From Paragonimus westermani (taxonomy: Eukaryota > Platyhelminthes > Trematoda > Plagiorchiida > Troglotrematidae), in assembly GCA_008508345.1 (NCBI GenBank), contig QNGE01000855.1:62001-126000 (forward strand): 64,000 nucleotides of DNA, written 5' to 3'. This document shows, piece by piece, positions 11,280 through 25,161 of the stretch. Within the stretch, counting starts at the first letter, position 1; every line of letters starts with the position of its first letter. The notes below the pieces were generated by a model. That model saw only the letters and a program-made list of their open reading frames with translations, ran no database searches and had not been told where the DNA came from. Made by a program: the position numbers and the translations under genes.

Positions 11280-11640
11280 AAACAGATGAATAGGCCATAT
11301 ACTAAGGATGCCAACTGTTTGTCTGCTACACCGAACCCTATCTGGGTATGCCGCGGTCGACTTGTGTAAGGTGCGATATGAGCAGATGGGGATCTGGTAT
11401 AATCAACTGAGATCGTTCACCAAAAGATTGGTCACAGTGGGTAGGACTCGCTTCAGAGTCGGTGGCGGAAGCCACTAAGTGAGATAGCAGTTAATCGGGT
11501 CTAGTGGCGTGAATTTTGTCGTTGTTTGGACGATTCGTCTGTGGGCAGTAAACTCCGTAAGGAAGTTACCTTGCTGATGACGCGTTACTTTCAGTTATAG
11601 TTCGGCCGTTTCCCCGCACAAAGTGGGGGTATCCAGACGT
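11280..11640 (+). mobile_element. 3' fragment of the same LINE family
   Basis: The segment starts in the reverse transcriptase C-terminal region (IGHILRMPTVCLLHRTLSG, like the family's LGHVLRMP...LPHRALF) and runs into the 3' non-coding tail shared with the 8 kb copy (GTGGCGTGAATTTTGTCGTTGTTTGG and GCTGATGACGCG). Only the last few hundred bases are recognisable, the usual outcome of 5'-truncated LINE insertion. Stops interrupt the frame. Confidence 0.7.
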
Positions 11641-11786
11641 TTTGTGTTTAGACTACAGACAGTTTCTTACAGTAGGTAAGTCTATTTTTCTCTTTTTGCT
11701 ATCATTTTGGCTATGCCTTACTTTAATTCTCAGAGTTGTATGACACATAAGACGCAATGCAAATTGTCCACATGCAGCTGTATTTA

Positions 11787-11819
<33 letters not shown>
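11787..11819 (+). repeat. (ATG)11 microsatellite
   Basis: Eleven uninterrupted ATG units, about 150 bases past the LINE fragment. It could be a variable-length marker. Confidence 0.95.
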
Positions 11820-14800
11820 TGGTTATGTTCAACATACCGATTATTACTGATGTGTGAGAATTTTCTCTAACCTCACATTAAACATTCGGGATAATGACGA
11901 AAATATGTCGCAATATTTCTTAACGAATACAGGAAAGCATAGCTTTGTGTTCAAAATATTATAGCCGAGATGGGTGAATGCAATGAGACAAGTTGTCTGC
12001 CATGTTCCACTGGGGACGTTTATTGGTAATGGTGAGCTTTAGAACATGGGCTCTAAATCCGACGTTTTCAACACAATGTTACCATATCCGTTTGAAATAC
12101 CTAAGATAAAATGAACCCGTCCATTCAGTAGCCTGAAAGACACATGAACAAGACAGAGTTTAGTGATCGTCGGAAGTGTACGAATATCCAACATGAGACG
12201 CTTTTGAGTAGGCGCGATCTAAAGTGAGTAAGATCGTCTTGAACGAAGTATTAGTTCCACAAAATATGAGCACATCTGAGGTAATCCAGAAAACGGCCGC
12301 CAAAATGTGACTTGCAGTGGTTCTGTGGTTCAATGTCAGTGCAATTCATCGGTTGTTCATTGGCTTGCCCCAGAATGTTCATTCACTTCCTGACTCAGAT
12401 AAGGGAAAACATTTAATATCAGGCTCGACACCGAGTTACCGAAAATGACGTTAACCTAATATATGGCTTAATCATACTGGAACCGGCTGTGTGGATGAAG
12501 TGATCCAACTGCATTTTCCGGCAGTGAGACCTAAATGACTTCCAAAAGAGTAAACAACACTACATTAACACTAATCTAACGACGTGAATGCCTGATGACT
12601 AGAACATCTAAGAACTCCTTCGGCTAATCAGACCCAGACATTATGCAACAAACAACGTTCCAACTTACTTTGCTCCGAGACTCTCTATTACGTTTCTTTT
12701 GAACGTTCTTTTGACACCTGTTAAACGAAGTTAGAAAGTTTTTCAACCAACATTCATGGGTGTATGCAACGAAGCAGATGTTGAAAGCATGCACAAACTC
12801 AAATACAAAATGAAAGCTCAATGTGTGGGTAGGCCTTTCGGCCATTGGCATGTGAAGTTTGAAGGTAGACAAGACAGAAAAATACGTTAGAGTACTACTA
12901 CTTGTCAGTAGCCCACTAGAATGCTCGACTATTTTTTAGAATTCCGAACAATGATAGATATCTCAAGCAATTGTATAACAAGAACAGTCGATCCTAATGT
13001 TTTCGATAAATTACCATAAATATACATATATCTGTGATGGGCAAGCTTAATCAATCCCATTGTGACAAGTGGTTTGTAGTCTGCCAGTTTTGGTGAACTC
13101 AGTTGTGCTGATGCAAAACGGTCGTTCCATTTAGTGAGTCTTGTACTCGGATTTTTTGCTAACTAGCCAGTTTCTAAAACAAGTTAGTACTGAAATGAGT
13201 TTTAAGAACAAATTACCAACTAGAGATCTCCATTGACCTGAATTAGTCTGGAATACGCGAAAGTGAGTTGTGTTCATAAAAGTGATCTCCTGTAGTGATC
13301 CTCATATCCGGTGAAGCGATAGATTAGAACAACGTGACATTCGCTTACCCGTTCAGTTTTACGCGAATTTCCGATTAATTCAATCTGATTAACAGTAGTA
13401 AACATTCACATGTTCTTTCACTTTGTTAGAACTACACTATATAATTAAAAAACTATTAATATTTGTCAATTACTTGGTTTTACATTAATATGCGTTTCAA
13501 CTATCATGTACGTTTATTCTTCAGAATCACGAGTGATCGATTGACAATAATGGTTTATTCTTAGCTTCAAGTGCTTCAATTTTGTTTGGGGTTTTTTTCG
13601 AAACGTCCTTGATTCGAGCTGTCTCAACGAAGAAAATTCATAGAATTCATATGTGAAAACCACGGGTTCATTCTTCAGTTCCCATTCATTAAATCCACTA
13701 GGTTAAGGATGACGCTGTTTGGTATTCTTTGATAAATGTTGCAAAATATGTTAAGTAGTTGGGACCATGGCTTACTAAACGGAACGGTCAAACTGCGATG
13801 TTTCAGCTGAGAGTGGCAGATCCTGTAACTACTTGTCAAAATGTTACGGATTGTACATTCAATCTATAAAAAAGTCGTCGAATAGCAATAACCCGCTGGA
13901 GTGATGTGCGATCAAAGAACGAAGATCACATTGACTGTCCACTAATGATGTGAGTGTACACGGCGATTTGTGAAAATTCTACAAACAAATGTACTTTTTC
14001 AGCTGAATTGCAAACTATACCAAATGTTCGGATAGATCTCATTTTGACTAGATTACCTATCCAAACAACGCCGAGAGACGGAGTTGAACAGACTACATAG
14101 GACACTGTCATAGCGGGATTTTCCTAAAACGTCTTCTAAAGTGATTACTGAATCTGAAAACGATCTCACCGTCTCAAATCCAGTATACCTGCTGAGGTTT
14201 TGTGAAATGTAAACAGGGTATACGTGGAATATCTAGTTCAGCCCAAGCGTACTAGTCAAAAGCAACTGTGTGTATGCACTTGACAAGAACTAGTACTTTA
14301 CCACCAGCACTCATCTTCAGCTTTCTATTGTGGTTATTTTTTTGTCAGTTCAGCTTAACTTCGGAGGAAATTAGTTTCCGTTTAGATTTTGTGTTTCCAA
14401 AGATTTTCTCTTTATTGATTATTATACTAATGTGTTTTTACTCGTGTACCAGTTGGATATATATCTGTCGAACATATCATGACTAGTTATGATTGAGAGC
14501 ATTTTAGATTTGATGATTTAGATGGGAACTGTACATGTCTAATAGGCATGCAATATCCGTCAACGAGACACATTCTGGTGAAGTCGGAAGTTTCTGTTTT
14601 TGGTTCTCATCCAAACCGCAACGTACTTCTCATATAGTTTCGATTCGTAACATTTTAACTGTGGAATTATTTATTTACATTTGCGCACTAACTTTTGTTT
14701 ATGACAGACAGGACAAACACAAGCATCGATCAGGTTGAGATGAAATTTTAGAACTCTGTATTACCAGGTTTTTGATGTACTCGGTGGGCTGTACGGAAAA

Positions 14801-17800
14801 CAACTGTCCATAAATTCATTGTGTATGAATATCAATACAGTACTCCTTATACAGTATAATCTTTTACTGACCACTTTTTAAGAATACCAAGTTTCCAAAA
14901 AGAGTGTAGACTACACAGAAGGTAGGAAGCCTCGACAACTTTGAAAAGAACTTCACTCACGTATACTCCTTGAACAGTTTCGCAAAGTCACTGTCGAGAT
15001 TGCAAAACCTTTAAGTCTCGGTCTCAATTGGGGGTATTTGAAATCTTGTAGAGACTAAACGGTAGGCATCCAAAAAATGGATGTATTCTCGAAATCCGCA
15101 TGTACTGTGTATTTCAGTGAGCCTGTTACAAAATCGGATCTAGTCCATCCGTAGCTTGAGCAAAGCTTTCTAACGTCACATATTAATCTTGAGTTACAAT
15201 CCAGTGCAGCTGATGAACTATGATCACCCATCTTGATCCGCAAGGACACCCAGATAGTCAACCCTATCATTCTGTTACTAATCGCTCATTGAGGGGTGTA
15301 CGCCACTGATCTGATGGCTGATAACGAAGCCATTTTTGACTGAACTGCATTTTACAATTGATTATATTCAGGACAACTCAAGGCTGCCTAGCCAAACCAC
15401 AAAAAAGAAGATCGTTTGGTTTGGCAGAACTAGAAATTAGGCAAGCCAGGTGTTTGAAGACGAGCGAAAATTCTTTATATATTCAGTTATGTGTACAGCG
15501 ACTCGAACGATCATGTTTGCTGGTGAATGATCATAACACTAAACAACAGCATACCATTTTCTCCCGAGAGCATTTCGCTTACCAAACAAGATGAAAATAT
15601 TTTCATTGCAAAGAACTATCCACCTGCTCTACGGTTTGTCTACGGCTAAGGTTGTGAAGCGGACGCATGGTAACCATGTGACAAGAGAAAACTGTACTAC
15701 CAACAGATCGACTATTTTCTTCATAGAGTACATTAGAACTAACCACACTCTGTTGGATTATGGTCGAAATTATAGGTTTTCCCCCACCACTTCCAATGAC
15801 ATTTCCTAAACAGTGTTTCAAACTAGTCAAAGTTCGCAATTAACTCGGAGGAAACGCTTTGTTCAACACGTGACTGACATAACAGTTACGGGTTAGAACT
15901 CCAGCACACTTTCCTGAGAAAACGGTGTTGACTACCACTCCATTGATATCACATCAGATAAGAGTAAATCAGCATTCGTTAATATTTAGTAACATTTGTC
16001 CTGAGTAGTGTTTCTGATCTGTTCGATAGGAAACAAAAGATAAGTACATGGTTAGTACTTCTCACGTGGAAATCACGGAAATCTAAGCTGAGCAGCATTC
16101 TGACAACTAACTGGTGTGGGTAAGAAAATATACTACTGGCGAACTGCAACAACAGGAAAACCTGAAGACAGCGCTCCCTCTCGAAGGGGTTGATTTAAAA
16201 GGTTATGTGAATGTGAAAATTGTCATAATTTGTTGACAGTGTTTATAGGGATTCCAATGATCTCGTTCGAGAATGATAGGTTGTTGATCTGTCAACCGAA
16301 CCATCATGGGACATCAACACGCCTCCAGTAAACTTGTCCTTACATGCTCCTTAATTAGCTTGTTGAAATCGTCCTATAAGCATTCTGGTCAGTCACCTCT
16401 CTGAAAGGTCGTACTCAATGTACAACCTGTTGCGAAGTTAATCACCTTTTGCCACACGCTCTAAGAGATAATGTGAAATGTTGAAGTATGTATGTGCATT
16501 CGATCAACGTCCGGCGCAATGTCTGGCAAGGATCACTCGACACAGCGTCCCACATTGTCAATGATTCCAACTCGGTCAGCAACGTTAACGTCTATGCCAA
16601 AAATACATTAACTTGTCCTTTGTTTGGCAAGATACTTAGCTAAGAACATCTGCTCAGGTTTTGCAACATGCTTTCAGGCGACACATCAAGAAGAATGAAT
16701 ATTCCATGTTACACAGAATGCTGAACAACACATCCTGACTTGGCACCACCATAAAAACAAAACAATACGGGATCTTACGCTGAGGATTTTCGACTCCGAG
16801 GTTTATGAAATTGCATTCGGCATAAGCATTACCGATCACGAATTAGTCTCGTGCCAGCACTTCCTCCCACCGTATCTTCCATACTTTCACTGTTTCAGTC
16901 GGTGATCCCCAAATTCAACAACCTTCAATCCAAAACAGATAACCTCAAACTCACCCCTCCTACTTGTCGGTGTTCTTAACACCGTAATCGTTCCAAACGT
17001 AAATCCCGTTCAAAATCGTAATACGTAAAGACGCTAGGTGAGAGATTTTCTCAATATGATGTAATTACATGAGACCACGGTACCTCCTTTTTAGGGACAA
17101 ATACCTTTTCATATTCGCATGTGATGAGCAAACGTTTCTTAATCGCCACTTGACAAATGGCCTGAAACACAGATTTAGATTCTCATCTCCCGAATAACTC
17201 GTTCTCCTATCAGTCACATCAAGTTCTATTGAACATAATGATTTAGAATATCAAACCATTGTTGCATATCTGTACAGCGCCGGACCTAGACACTAAAACC
17301 GTAAATGCCGGCAACTCACGTGCTAATCCTAGTTTGAGTTGGTCACGATGCAGAGCAGTACCAGAGTTTGGCCCAGGCATTCCACTTCATTCAGCGACAG
17401 TCCCAAATCACGAGATGGCATATATGCCTCAGCCGACAGGCACATAAAAGCCCACCTATCACACTGATGGGGGCTTAGCACACTTGATTTGTAGCCATGT
17501 CTCCAGCGTCCATGATTTGCGCATGTTTTAATTACATCGCAGATAGACAAACGAACAGACCATGAGTAAGAAGCTCTTTATAAACCAATTTTATCACACG
17601 ATGTAAAACACTCATTACACCCTTATTCTATAACGTCAGTAACGCGGCTCTTTTCAGAGAGCTGTGTACGGAACCAGTTACGTGTACGCCACTTACGTTG
17701 CACGCAGCTGCCCTATTTAGAAGGCCAGACGGACGCGTCACCTGAGCAACATCAAGTGCCAATCAAATTCATTCGAAATGTGAAGGTGGTTACTGTCTAT

Positions 17801-19739
17801 GGAACTGTGTCAATGAACCAGGAAATCGAAACCATCTGGATATGGGTTGCGTCCTTCCATTCACCCGATCCAGTCTGGACTACTTACGAGAAGCATAGAA
17901 CATTAGGCTCCCACACCGGTCCAATAGTGTAGGCGGTGATGTACTCACTACGTAAAATCAAGTACTTTCTGCTACTAATAACAATCATAGAAGATCCAGA
18001 AATTCGCACCCTACTTTATTCAAACTTGCTGGCCCGCTTGTAAGTAGTATAAGTGTTGTCCTTAATCTCAAATATGGTGGAGTGAAGCTAGGAATATTTG
18101 AGAGAACATCACAGTGACTCAATAAATCCGGAGTGATTGTGTAGACGGTACGATTGTGAAATAGCATCCAAATGGTGAGTATAGAGTGAACACCATGACT
18201 TTTTTTGTACCTTATCAACAAATCAAATCTGTCCCTTACAGACAGGAGGTTATGTATACAAAAACGAATGATGGTCAGGTCTACGTTGCTGTGGCAGGCA
18301 CAAAATATTCTACCTGATAGAGTTCTTGTGTCCTGTCGGTTCCTCATTTAACTTGACTGTAGAAGCCAACCAGTATTGCACATCAATATTGCTCGGTCGA
18401 TTCATTTACATCATTTGTTTTCTGTATGAAGCCGCTCTGTGTTGTATAAATATTGTCTAGCTAACCACCTAGCTTTCTTGAGTTTATTTATTGCTCAACG
18501 AGAGTTGCATCCATTTCTTTCGCATTTACCTAGAAGTACATGTAGAACTGGCCTGAACTGCTGACCATCCTTTATTGTTTGTAGTCATTAGTTACCGACA
18601 ATATCCACTCATAACGTGGCCGCTGAAATGTACACGAGACCGCCCTGTGCAGAGCAGCCCGCGTGTCACCTTCGTATTTAATCAGTTTACGTTAAAAACC
18701 ACCTTGAAAACAATACCCTCACATTCATTCACGATGAGTCCTCCATGACATAAATGACTTATTACTTACACCTTATGCACAAAAATCTCTCTTTGAATTT
18801 CCTGGACCGGTGGGTCGAAAATAGGATCACGTTTAAAATGTTTGTAATTTCCAACCAGAGTGGTAGGGAAATTCTGACTACTTGTATATTTCTGATGAGT
18901 AGTCGGGGATTTGGTTTATTTTCAAGTTGACCATCACTCACANTATTTAACAGTAGTTCGTAACTTCATCAAATTCACCATAACAACAGGAGGCAAATGT
19001 TCGCATGCAACCACAATAACAACGGCGGACAAAACAAATGGACATCGAATCTAGGCTCGCAACATGCAAAACAATCCTCGGTAATTGTAAGTGGGAGCAG
19101 TGCAGTTAACAAAAACGGGTCTATACACTGATGGTAAGGAAGTAATTGTTTTTCAACTCACGGATGAATAATATGAGTTTCATTGATTTGAATACCAAAC
19201 TTACGGCTAAACGCAGATCTGTTATATTCGGACAGACATGCTGATAAGTCTTATCCAGCAGAGGCTACTAAATAGATGAAAACCAGTCAGTAACCTTTGG
19301 AGTACGTGAAATTTGAGTACACGTTAGATACGGTTTCCATCAATGATTGGTTGACCGAGGTACGTGCGTCAAAACCAATACTCAGCTATCATTATATTCT
19401 CAACACGCCTGTCTGACACCGATACGGTGACGACAACAGAGTGTGAGTCACGGTACGAATATAGTTCAAGGTGGATAAAAGAATATTTATTCACTAACGG
19501 GCGTCGTCCGTATCTCCTGGTCCACATAATCCGAATCGACTGAAAATATTTACTATACACAAAATGACTACTGAATAAAAGTGATCCGTCAGTTAAAAAC
19601 GTGATTAGTCGGCTAAGAACCATACGTCTAGTTGACAAATTTGCCACACATTTGACTAAACGGACGTACAACCGAGTAACCTTGGTTCAACACGGTGAAA
19701 TTTGATGAAAGATGCTGAGTATCTGCACAAGAAACGTAC
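11820..19739. other. Long stretch with no recognisable gene
   Basis: About 8 kb between the LINE fragment and the leftmost transmembrane exon. If the tail exon candidates on the left are right, this is intron of the neuregulin-like gene. The longest frame, 17985-18347 minus (120 codons), has random composition and no motif. One undetermined base (n) is at 18943. Small exons without recognisable motifs could be hidden here. Confidence 0.5.
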
Positions 19740-19890
19740 TGGTCACCGCGTCCTTTGGCAATCAAATACACGAGTAATAGGATAGTCACCGGAAATCCTA
19801 TCCACACGCTCCACATAAGTGGTGTGATCACTTCGGACAACACATGTTTCAACATGTGCTCCATGTCAGGATCGGCCACTTCTGCGTAGG
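19740..19890 (-). CDS. Neuregulin-like protein, transmembrane exon B
   Basis: This exon encodes 49 whole codons: an acidic juxtamembrane stretch (EVADPDMEH), a hydrophobic helix (ITPLMWSVWIGFPVTILLLV, continuing into YLIA) and a basic stop-transfer start (KGRG), the layout of a single-pass type I protein. The acceptor is a pyrimidine-rich tract ending TTTAAAG, with the exon starting at 19890 in phase 1; a second acceptor (ACGCAG, start 19881) keeps the same phase. The donor GTACGT follows at 19739 after CA (phase 2 exit). A later donor (CAAG before GTTACT) would extend the exon to 19681 and exit in phase 1. Entry phase 1 fits the EGF exon at 23790-23845. Joining exon A to B shifts frame and stops after eight codons, so B seems to replace A. 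Confidence 0.7.
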
Positions 19891-20143
19891 CTTTAAATGG
19901 GGACAAACACAGGGGAACACACGATGTAGAATACGAAAACAGATAACATGACGGGGTCAGTGGACGTGTGAATACCTGATTAGATGTTAACGTAGTTTGA
20001 TGAGCGTGCACGTGCAATGAAGACTATGGTGCAAACAAAAAAGGGAAAACAGCTGAGAACGTACTCTATCACAACAATAAACATGCGCCATCAAAGTTGA
20101 CTTCTCAGATCGGGACGTACACGAATCGAATGTCATGGCTTAC

Positions 20144-20246
20144 CATAAAGTGATTATTAAAGCGATCAGGATAGTAAATGTTGTCACGAACAAAGCCCCG
20201 AAAATGGCCACCAGTTTGGTTTGCTGGGACAGCAAAAAGTCAAGAT
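20144..20246 (-). CDS. Neuregulin-like protein, transmembrane exon A
   Basis: A 103-base exon between a strong acceptor (TTTTCTTTCTGCTCCTATCTCACAG is the tract; exon starts at 20246) and a strong donor GTAAGC at 20143-20138. It has 33 whole codons with two bases at each end (phase 1 in, phase 2 out). After a short juxtamembrane part (LDFLLSQQTK) comes a clear transmembrane helix, LVAIFGALFVTTFTILIALI, ending in ITL. In neuregulins the exon after the EGF domain likewise carries the stalk and membrane span. The distance from the last EGF cysteine to the helix would be about 20 residues, suitable for ectodomain shedding. It lies only about 250 bases upstream of exon B and has the same entry phase. 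Confidence 0.85.
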
Positions 20247-23200
20247 CTGTGAGATAGGAGCAGAAAGAAAACCGGTGGCATGCCACTCAAGGTCGTTTTC
20301 TGACCTTCAAATAAACAGTTGCTATTGGTTATTCAGGTGCACGTATTCGGGTGACTTACAGTTAGAATGGCAACTTAACATCTGCATATTCAAAAACTAG
20401 TTGAACATGTGTTGGCTTTTTCACTCAGTGGTCATGATTGGACAGTTTTATTCTGATATTTTCCATAGGACAAAATCTCAGTTGTGCTTATGAAAACATA
20501 TAAGTAGTACGCAGGACATTTTGAAAAGTTTGAGTCAGTCAGAAATTTGAACCGTATACAGAAGATTGTTTTACCAGAACAACAGTCCATTATTCGGCCC
20601 TCAAGAATGACGGATGACAAGCAACCTCTAAGAGTTAATGTGGTGGCAGGCAAGTTCGTATACTTGGACTATTTTATTCACACAGTTTTTTAAGACGGTA
20701 TCCGATCTCTTTCCCCCCGGTTTTCGCAACGGTAGGTTTACAAAACAAACCTATGATCAAGGTTTTCCATCGGCCAATGATACCAACACGAAAAGTGGCA
20801 ATCCTATTGATAACTCAAGGTAGACAAGTACTGGAGTATGCACGCATTAAACTCTAGACCGATATTCTTCTAAACGATTTAGTCAATCAAAAGAAGAAAT
20901 CAGGCAGCGTGTTCCGCTAGTAAGTTTGAAAGTAATTGCTAGGAAGCCACCCATTCACACCTGTGAACTAACCACATTAGATAAGAGAACCGGCCACTGA
21001 AAAATGAGGTGAATTCAAACTCCACAGTTTAAAAGATACCACCGAATTTGAAAAGTGGAATTTGGATATCTTGTGGAAGAATCAGCAACAGTCTTGTAGT
21101 GCAGCCTCTACAAAAATCAGATTGCAAGCAACAAGCCAAACACCAAAGAAGTAACACAGTAACAAAACGGTTACTGACAACCGTATCAAGATTGACCTGT
21201 ATCACTGACTAAGACCGTAAAACACTGGAAAACTAACGCAGGCAATCATGATTTTCCTCTTATATCCATATCTGGCCTAAACCCGAAGAAAGAAGACTTG
21301 GGTGCGGGTAAATACAGTATGATTTCACCCACCGGTCTCTATTTAGCCGAGTAGCACATGTTCCCAACCGGGTCAATAATGAAATACCACCTCTTTAGTC
21401 AATTACAGTGAAACCAGAGGTCGCGATCTCAGTTTCCACCAATTCCATCCATACTTCAAGCAAAATAGGTGTCAGCTGTCGGTCTGATTAAGTATCTGTG
21501 TCACAAGTGAAAAGTCACTAGCAAACGAAATTACTAAATGCATTCAATTTATTTGGAACTGGCAACATCCCCCTATGGTAGATGAATATAGGTTGATTAT
21601 TCCAGGATTATCAATAACTAGTTATGAGGTCTCAAGCAATTCCGGCTTTGTCTTGAGTCAGATTCATACAAGCTAGAACAACGAGATGCTTACATTCTGG
21701 TTCATTTAGTTTGGACATTAGGAAGACAGGACGCTGGTGATGACCTCTTTGTTTTGTTACCGACCCAATTCATATACGAAAGCAGTCATATTGTCCAAAT
21801 CCACCAAAGCCATACGTGTATATTAAGTGATAGTTTGAACAGGGCATCGGTCCGAGCACGGACAAACTCGGATCAATCATCAGATGGAAATGAATTAATC
21901 AACCACAACCCACTGATCGACCATAGTCACCGATTCAAACGATCACAGCTTGGTGGGAGTAGAACTTATATTGCGACCCGGGCTTTGTTCAAAATTTGAC
22001 GTTGGAAATCTACATAATAGTATATACGCAATCTTGTCGAAGAGAAAACCATTAGACAAAAAACTCACTGACTAATTAGTGGGAAATGGCTGCAACTGTA
22101 CTGAACCATAGTTTAGGACACGAAACGCATCCTCCTGAGTTAATACAAGTGTTGCAAAAAAAGAAGGTAGACATCTACGGTTGCTACTTCTCAAATACCT
22201 AGCTTTCTAAAGTGCCTGATTTTCTACATATTTTAGAGATGAGCGTTGCGAAGGGACCTCGTTGTACATCAAAAGTAGCCCGATGGTTGAGAAACCAAAA
22301 TCTGAACAGCATTCCGATCGGTACAAAAGTTGTCTACTGGTATATAAATTAAGATTCCCTTTGGCATGACTCATACGATGTTGCACCAATGACACGGTAT
22401 GTGCCCGTTCCTGTGTGTCAAATAGACAAACCAACTGCCTGCATCACGAACTCTACAATTGTATACTGAATAAAGTTGCCTATTGAACGCTGTTGCACAA
22501 GCCACATCACCTTCCAGGTTCTGTGTGTGAATTGCAACCACTCTGAAACAACAAATCTAGGCTCCAAGAAGTTCTGCACTTCTGGTGGAACTCCATAGGA
22601 GGGCTGCGAACGCCTGTGTGTGGATCTATCACATGTGAAGTCAGACTAGTCGGACGGATGAACTAGAGTTTGGTTTACGGTAGCGTGATGGAAAGCTCCA
22701 CGTCTGAATAAAAAGCAGCCAGTCGTTTGATATGAAGCTTGCACGTTCAATTTACCAGGGTCATGTATGTTCGTCAAACAGTCCTACCAATGGAGAGGAG
22801 TGAATAGGCAGGACCAGATGTGGATACCAGAATACTTCAAAACCTCATTTACTGTTCTGGACTACCGAAGTAAATCAACGGCTCCTGGAGTGGGAAAACA
22901 TCAAGCCTCATCGGATGATAATTGTCTAACAGTTCAAAGTGGAACACAGAACTGAAGCCCAGCCTTAATGAGCGTGGGGTTCAACTACTAACTCAATCGA
23001 GAATATTCATGGCAGTCTTTATCATAATTTAAAATAACAGTTCACCTTCGATCTTCATGTGTCCAGCGGAATCGTATGATTTTCCGGGAAAAGTACTCAC
23101 AGCATATATATATATATATGTATCGATGGGTGATCTAAGTATCCTAGGACAAGTCAGCGCGGTTACCAAATCAGTAGTCGTAAAAATCAGTGTATAATAT

Positions 23201-23789
23201 TCATACTATAGACGGTAATAGTATCAACCTGGGACAATCTAACATTTTTGCTAAGTGAATTCTTTGTTCCCATGTGTAAACCAGACACTTTGGTGACACA
23301 GTAGAATAGTTCGGATGTCTACAAAGTCGTAGCCATGGCACAGTGGTAAGAAAAACAACGACCGGTAGAAGATGACAATATCTGTTTACCCTGGACCATC
23401 GTGAACAGACAACAACAAGAACCTACGCTGGTATTCACTCTGATCCACTGCTGTACGTTCACACTGAGCACCGTAGAAAGGCGTGTGACAACTGCAAAAC
23501 GAGGAGGCAAATATACGGGAAGAAGTTGGACACCATATAATCGAAGAAATTGGCACCGATTTTGATGAGTTATGAAAGGAAAAAACGCTCAGTTAGTTAT
23601 GGCACCATTAAGCTTGATTATCGATGATCTGTTAACACTATGGTGATTGCAAGGATGAGACTAGTGCGAGACTGTGTAAGGATGAGACTAGTGAATTGTG
23701 CAGCAGGTGTAACAACAAGTATGAACAATATGCACATATCTATATACACGTCAATTTGCCATAGAACCACGTGTCGTCTTCCTTCGTAC
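20247..23789. other. Intron of the neuregulin-like gene
   Basis: Between the EGF exon and the transmembrane exons (minus strand). No other feature is recognised apart from an (AT)8 run at 23104-23119 and a 16-base direct repeat AAGGATGAGACTAGTG at 23651-23666 and 23678-23693. Confidence 0.6.
23104..23119. repeat. (AT)8 microsatellite
   Basis: Short uninterrupted AT run within the intron. Confidence 0.9.
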
Positions 23790-23845
23790 CAAGCAGGCCG
23801 CCAATGTGAAAATGGCACCGATCGCCGAAATACTGATGTGGACAC
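23790..23845 (-). CDS. Neuregulin-like protein, EGF domain exon 2 (cysteines 5-6)
   Basis: This small exon encodes CPHQYFGDRCHF, the last third of an EGF domain; vertebrate neuregulins have the nearly identical pattern CPNEFTGDRCQ. It starts at 23845 after the acceptor CGTGTCTAAG with a single base (G) that completes the Arg codon begun by the exon at 25864. This is the same place, just before the fifth cysteine, where an intron divides the EGF domain in vertebrate neuregulin genes. The likely donor is GTACGA after position 23790 (exit phase 1, matching both transmembrane exons). A second in-phase donor (GTATAT after 23748) would add 14 residues to the stalk. The C-terminal third of the EGF domain is where vertebrate neuregulin alpha and beta forms differ in receptor affinity. 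Confidence 0.88.
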
Positions 23846-25161
23846 CTTAGACACGAATATGAATTGAAGAGAAACCATAAGTGATCAGCACCGTAGACAG
23901 GGAGTTTTAAATACTTTGGTTTCATATGAGAAACGTAATTGTGAATTTCTTTTCGGAAAATAACCAGATCCAAGGTCACATAAAACTTGGTATGGACGTA
24001 AATGAGGGCTAAACTTACTAAATATAAACGTGTTTATGTATGAAATCCCCATCAAGGCATTGAGATTCATACTAATTTACTCCGACTACTTAGTATATAC
24101 TCTATTCTGACATTAATTCGTACTTATTTACCCTATATTTTCAATGATATGAGCGTACACTTATAGGATAATTGCCTGTTTGCCTGTTTGTTTCGAAGGA
24201 GTAACGGGCTTGTAAGCTCATGGATTAGGAGTAACAAACTCAAGTGAGAGTCATTTCTGGTGAAGCATCCAATTATATAATCAATATTTAATGTCATTGA
24301 TTGACTACTACCTGATAATGTGGTGTTACGGGGCTAAACTCGTGCCTAATACAGTGACCTCACTGGAGCAACGTAGCTAAAACCTAGATCGTATGGAATG
24401 CTCATTAATTCTACATCGCCTGCTTCGTCCCTCTGGGGGAAGTTGGCCAAGTGAGTAAATCTTACCGTCTATTCCACTGAAACAAATGGACTGGCTGATT
24501 TTTGTCTTCAACATAATGTACATATGAGTAGGATAAAAATATATTAAACAGAATTCATTCAGCACTCGACCACCTCTGACACCTCGTGAAACCTAATCGT
24601 GTCAGTCGCCTAAATGTTAGCCTCAAAAACTATTCCTACGATATCCTAACAATCTGTTCTATTGGAAAGAGGGATGTTACACGCGAGTTCACGTGACCTC
24701 ATATGATCGATTCGTATTTACCAAGTATCCATTCGTCCCCGTTCAGTTTACTGGTCGCTGACATCCCGGCCACATTGAATCAGAAAGTTTCTCCGTACGA
24801 TCTAACCAATTATCAGGTTGGTCACATGATTATTTTAATCCTTAACTGTGTAGCATAAATTGGTGTATTCTCACACAGCTGGGTAGCTGTATGCTCGAGT
24901 ACGGTAAACGAAACTCAGCATAAGAAAAAAATGAGAATCCAATCCCCTTCGCAACGTAATAATCTATATTGAATCGCAGTGGCCACATAATCAAAGAAAT
25001 GGGACAAACTTGGTTTATCATGCTGAAGTGATTTTTTTGTTGATAAAAAATGATCTATGTTTCAATTGAGGTGTGTTTTGTTAGTATGCCTATGGGGCCG
25101 ACAACTAAGCGAGATACGGGAAAAATCTGGTGTCTGTATAGTTAACAAACATGATTAATGA
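23846..25161. other. Intron of the neuregulin-like gene
   Basis: No features other than short GTTT-type runs (24172-24193). The Penelope-like insertion at 25162 follows within the same intron. Confidence 0.55.

Noticed and set aside
17985..18347. A 120-codon minus-strand frame that could have been a tail exon
   Set aside because: No domain and random composition; the phase relations could not be made to support it over the 8 kb candidate.
23646..23693. Repeated AAGGATGAGACTAGTG
   Set aside because: Only two units, without spacer regularity; a simple tandem duplication and not a CRISPR or regulatory array.
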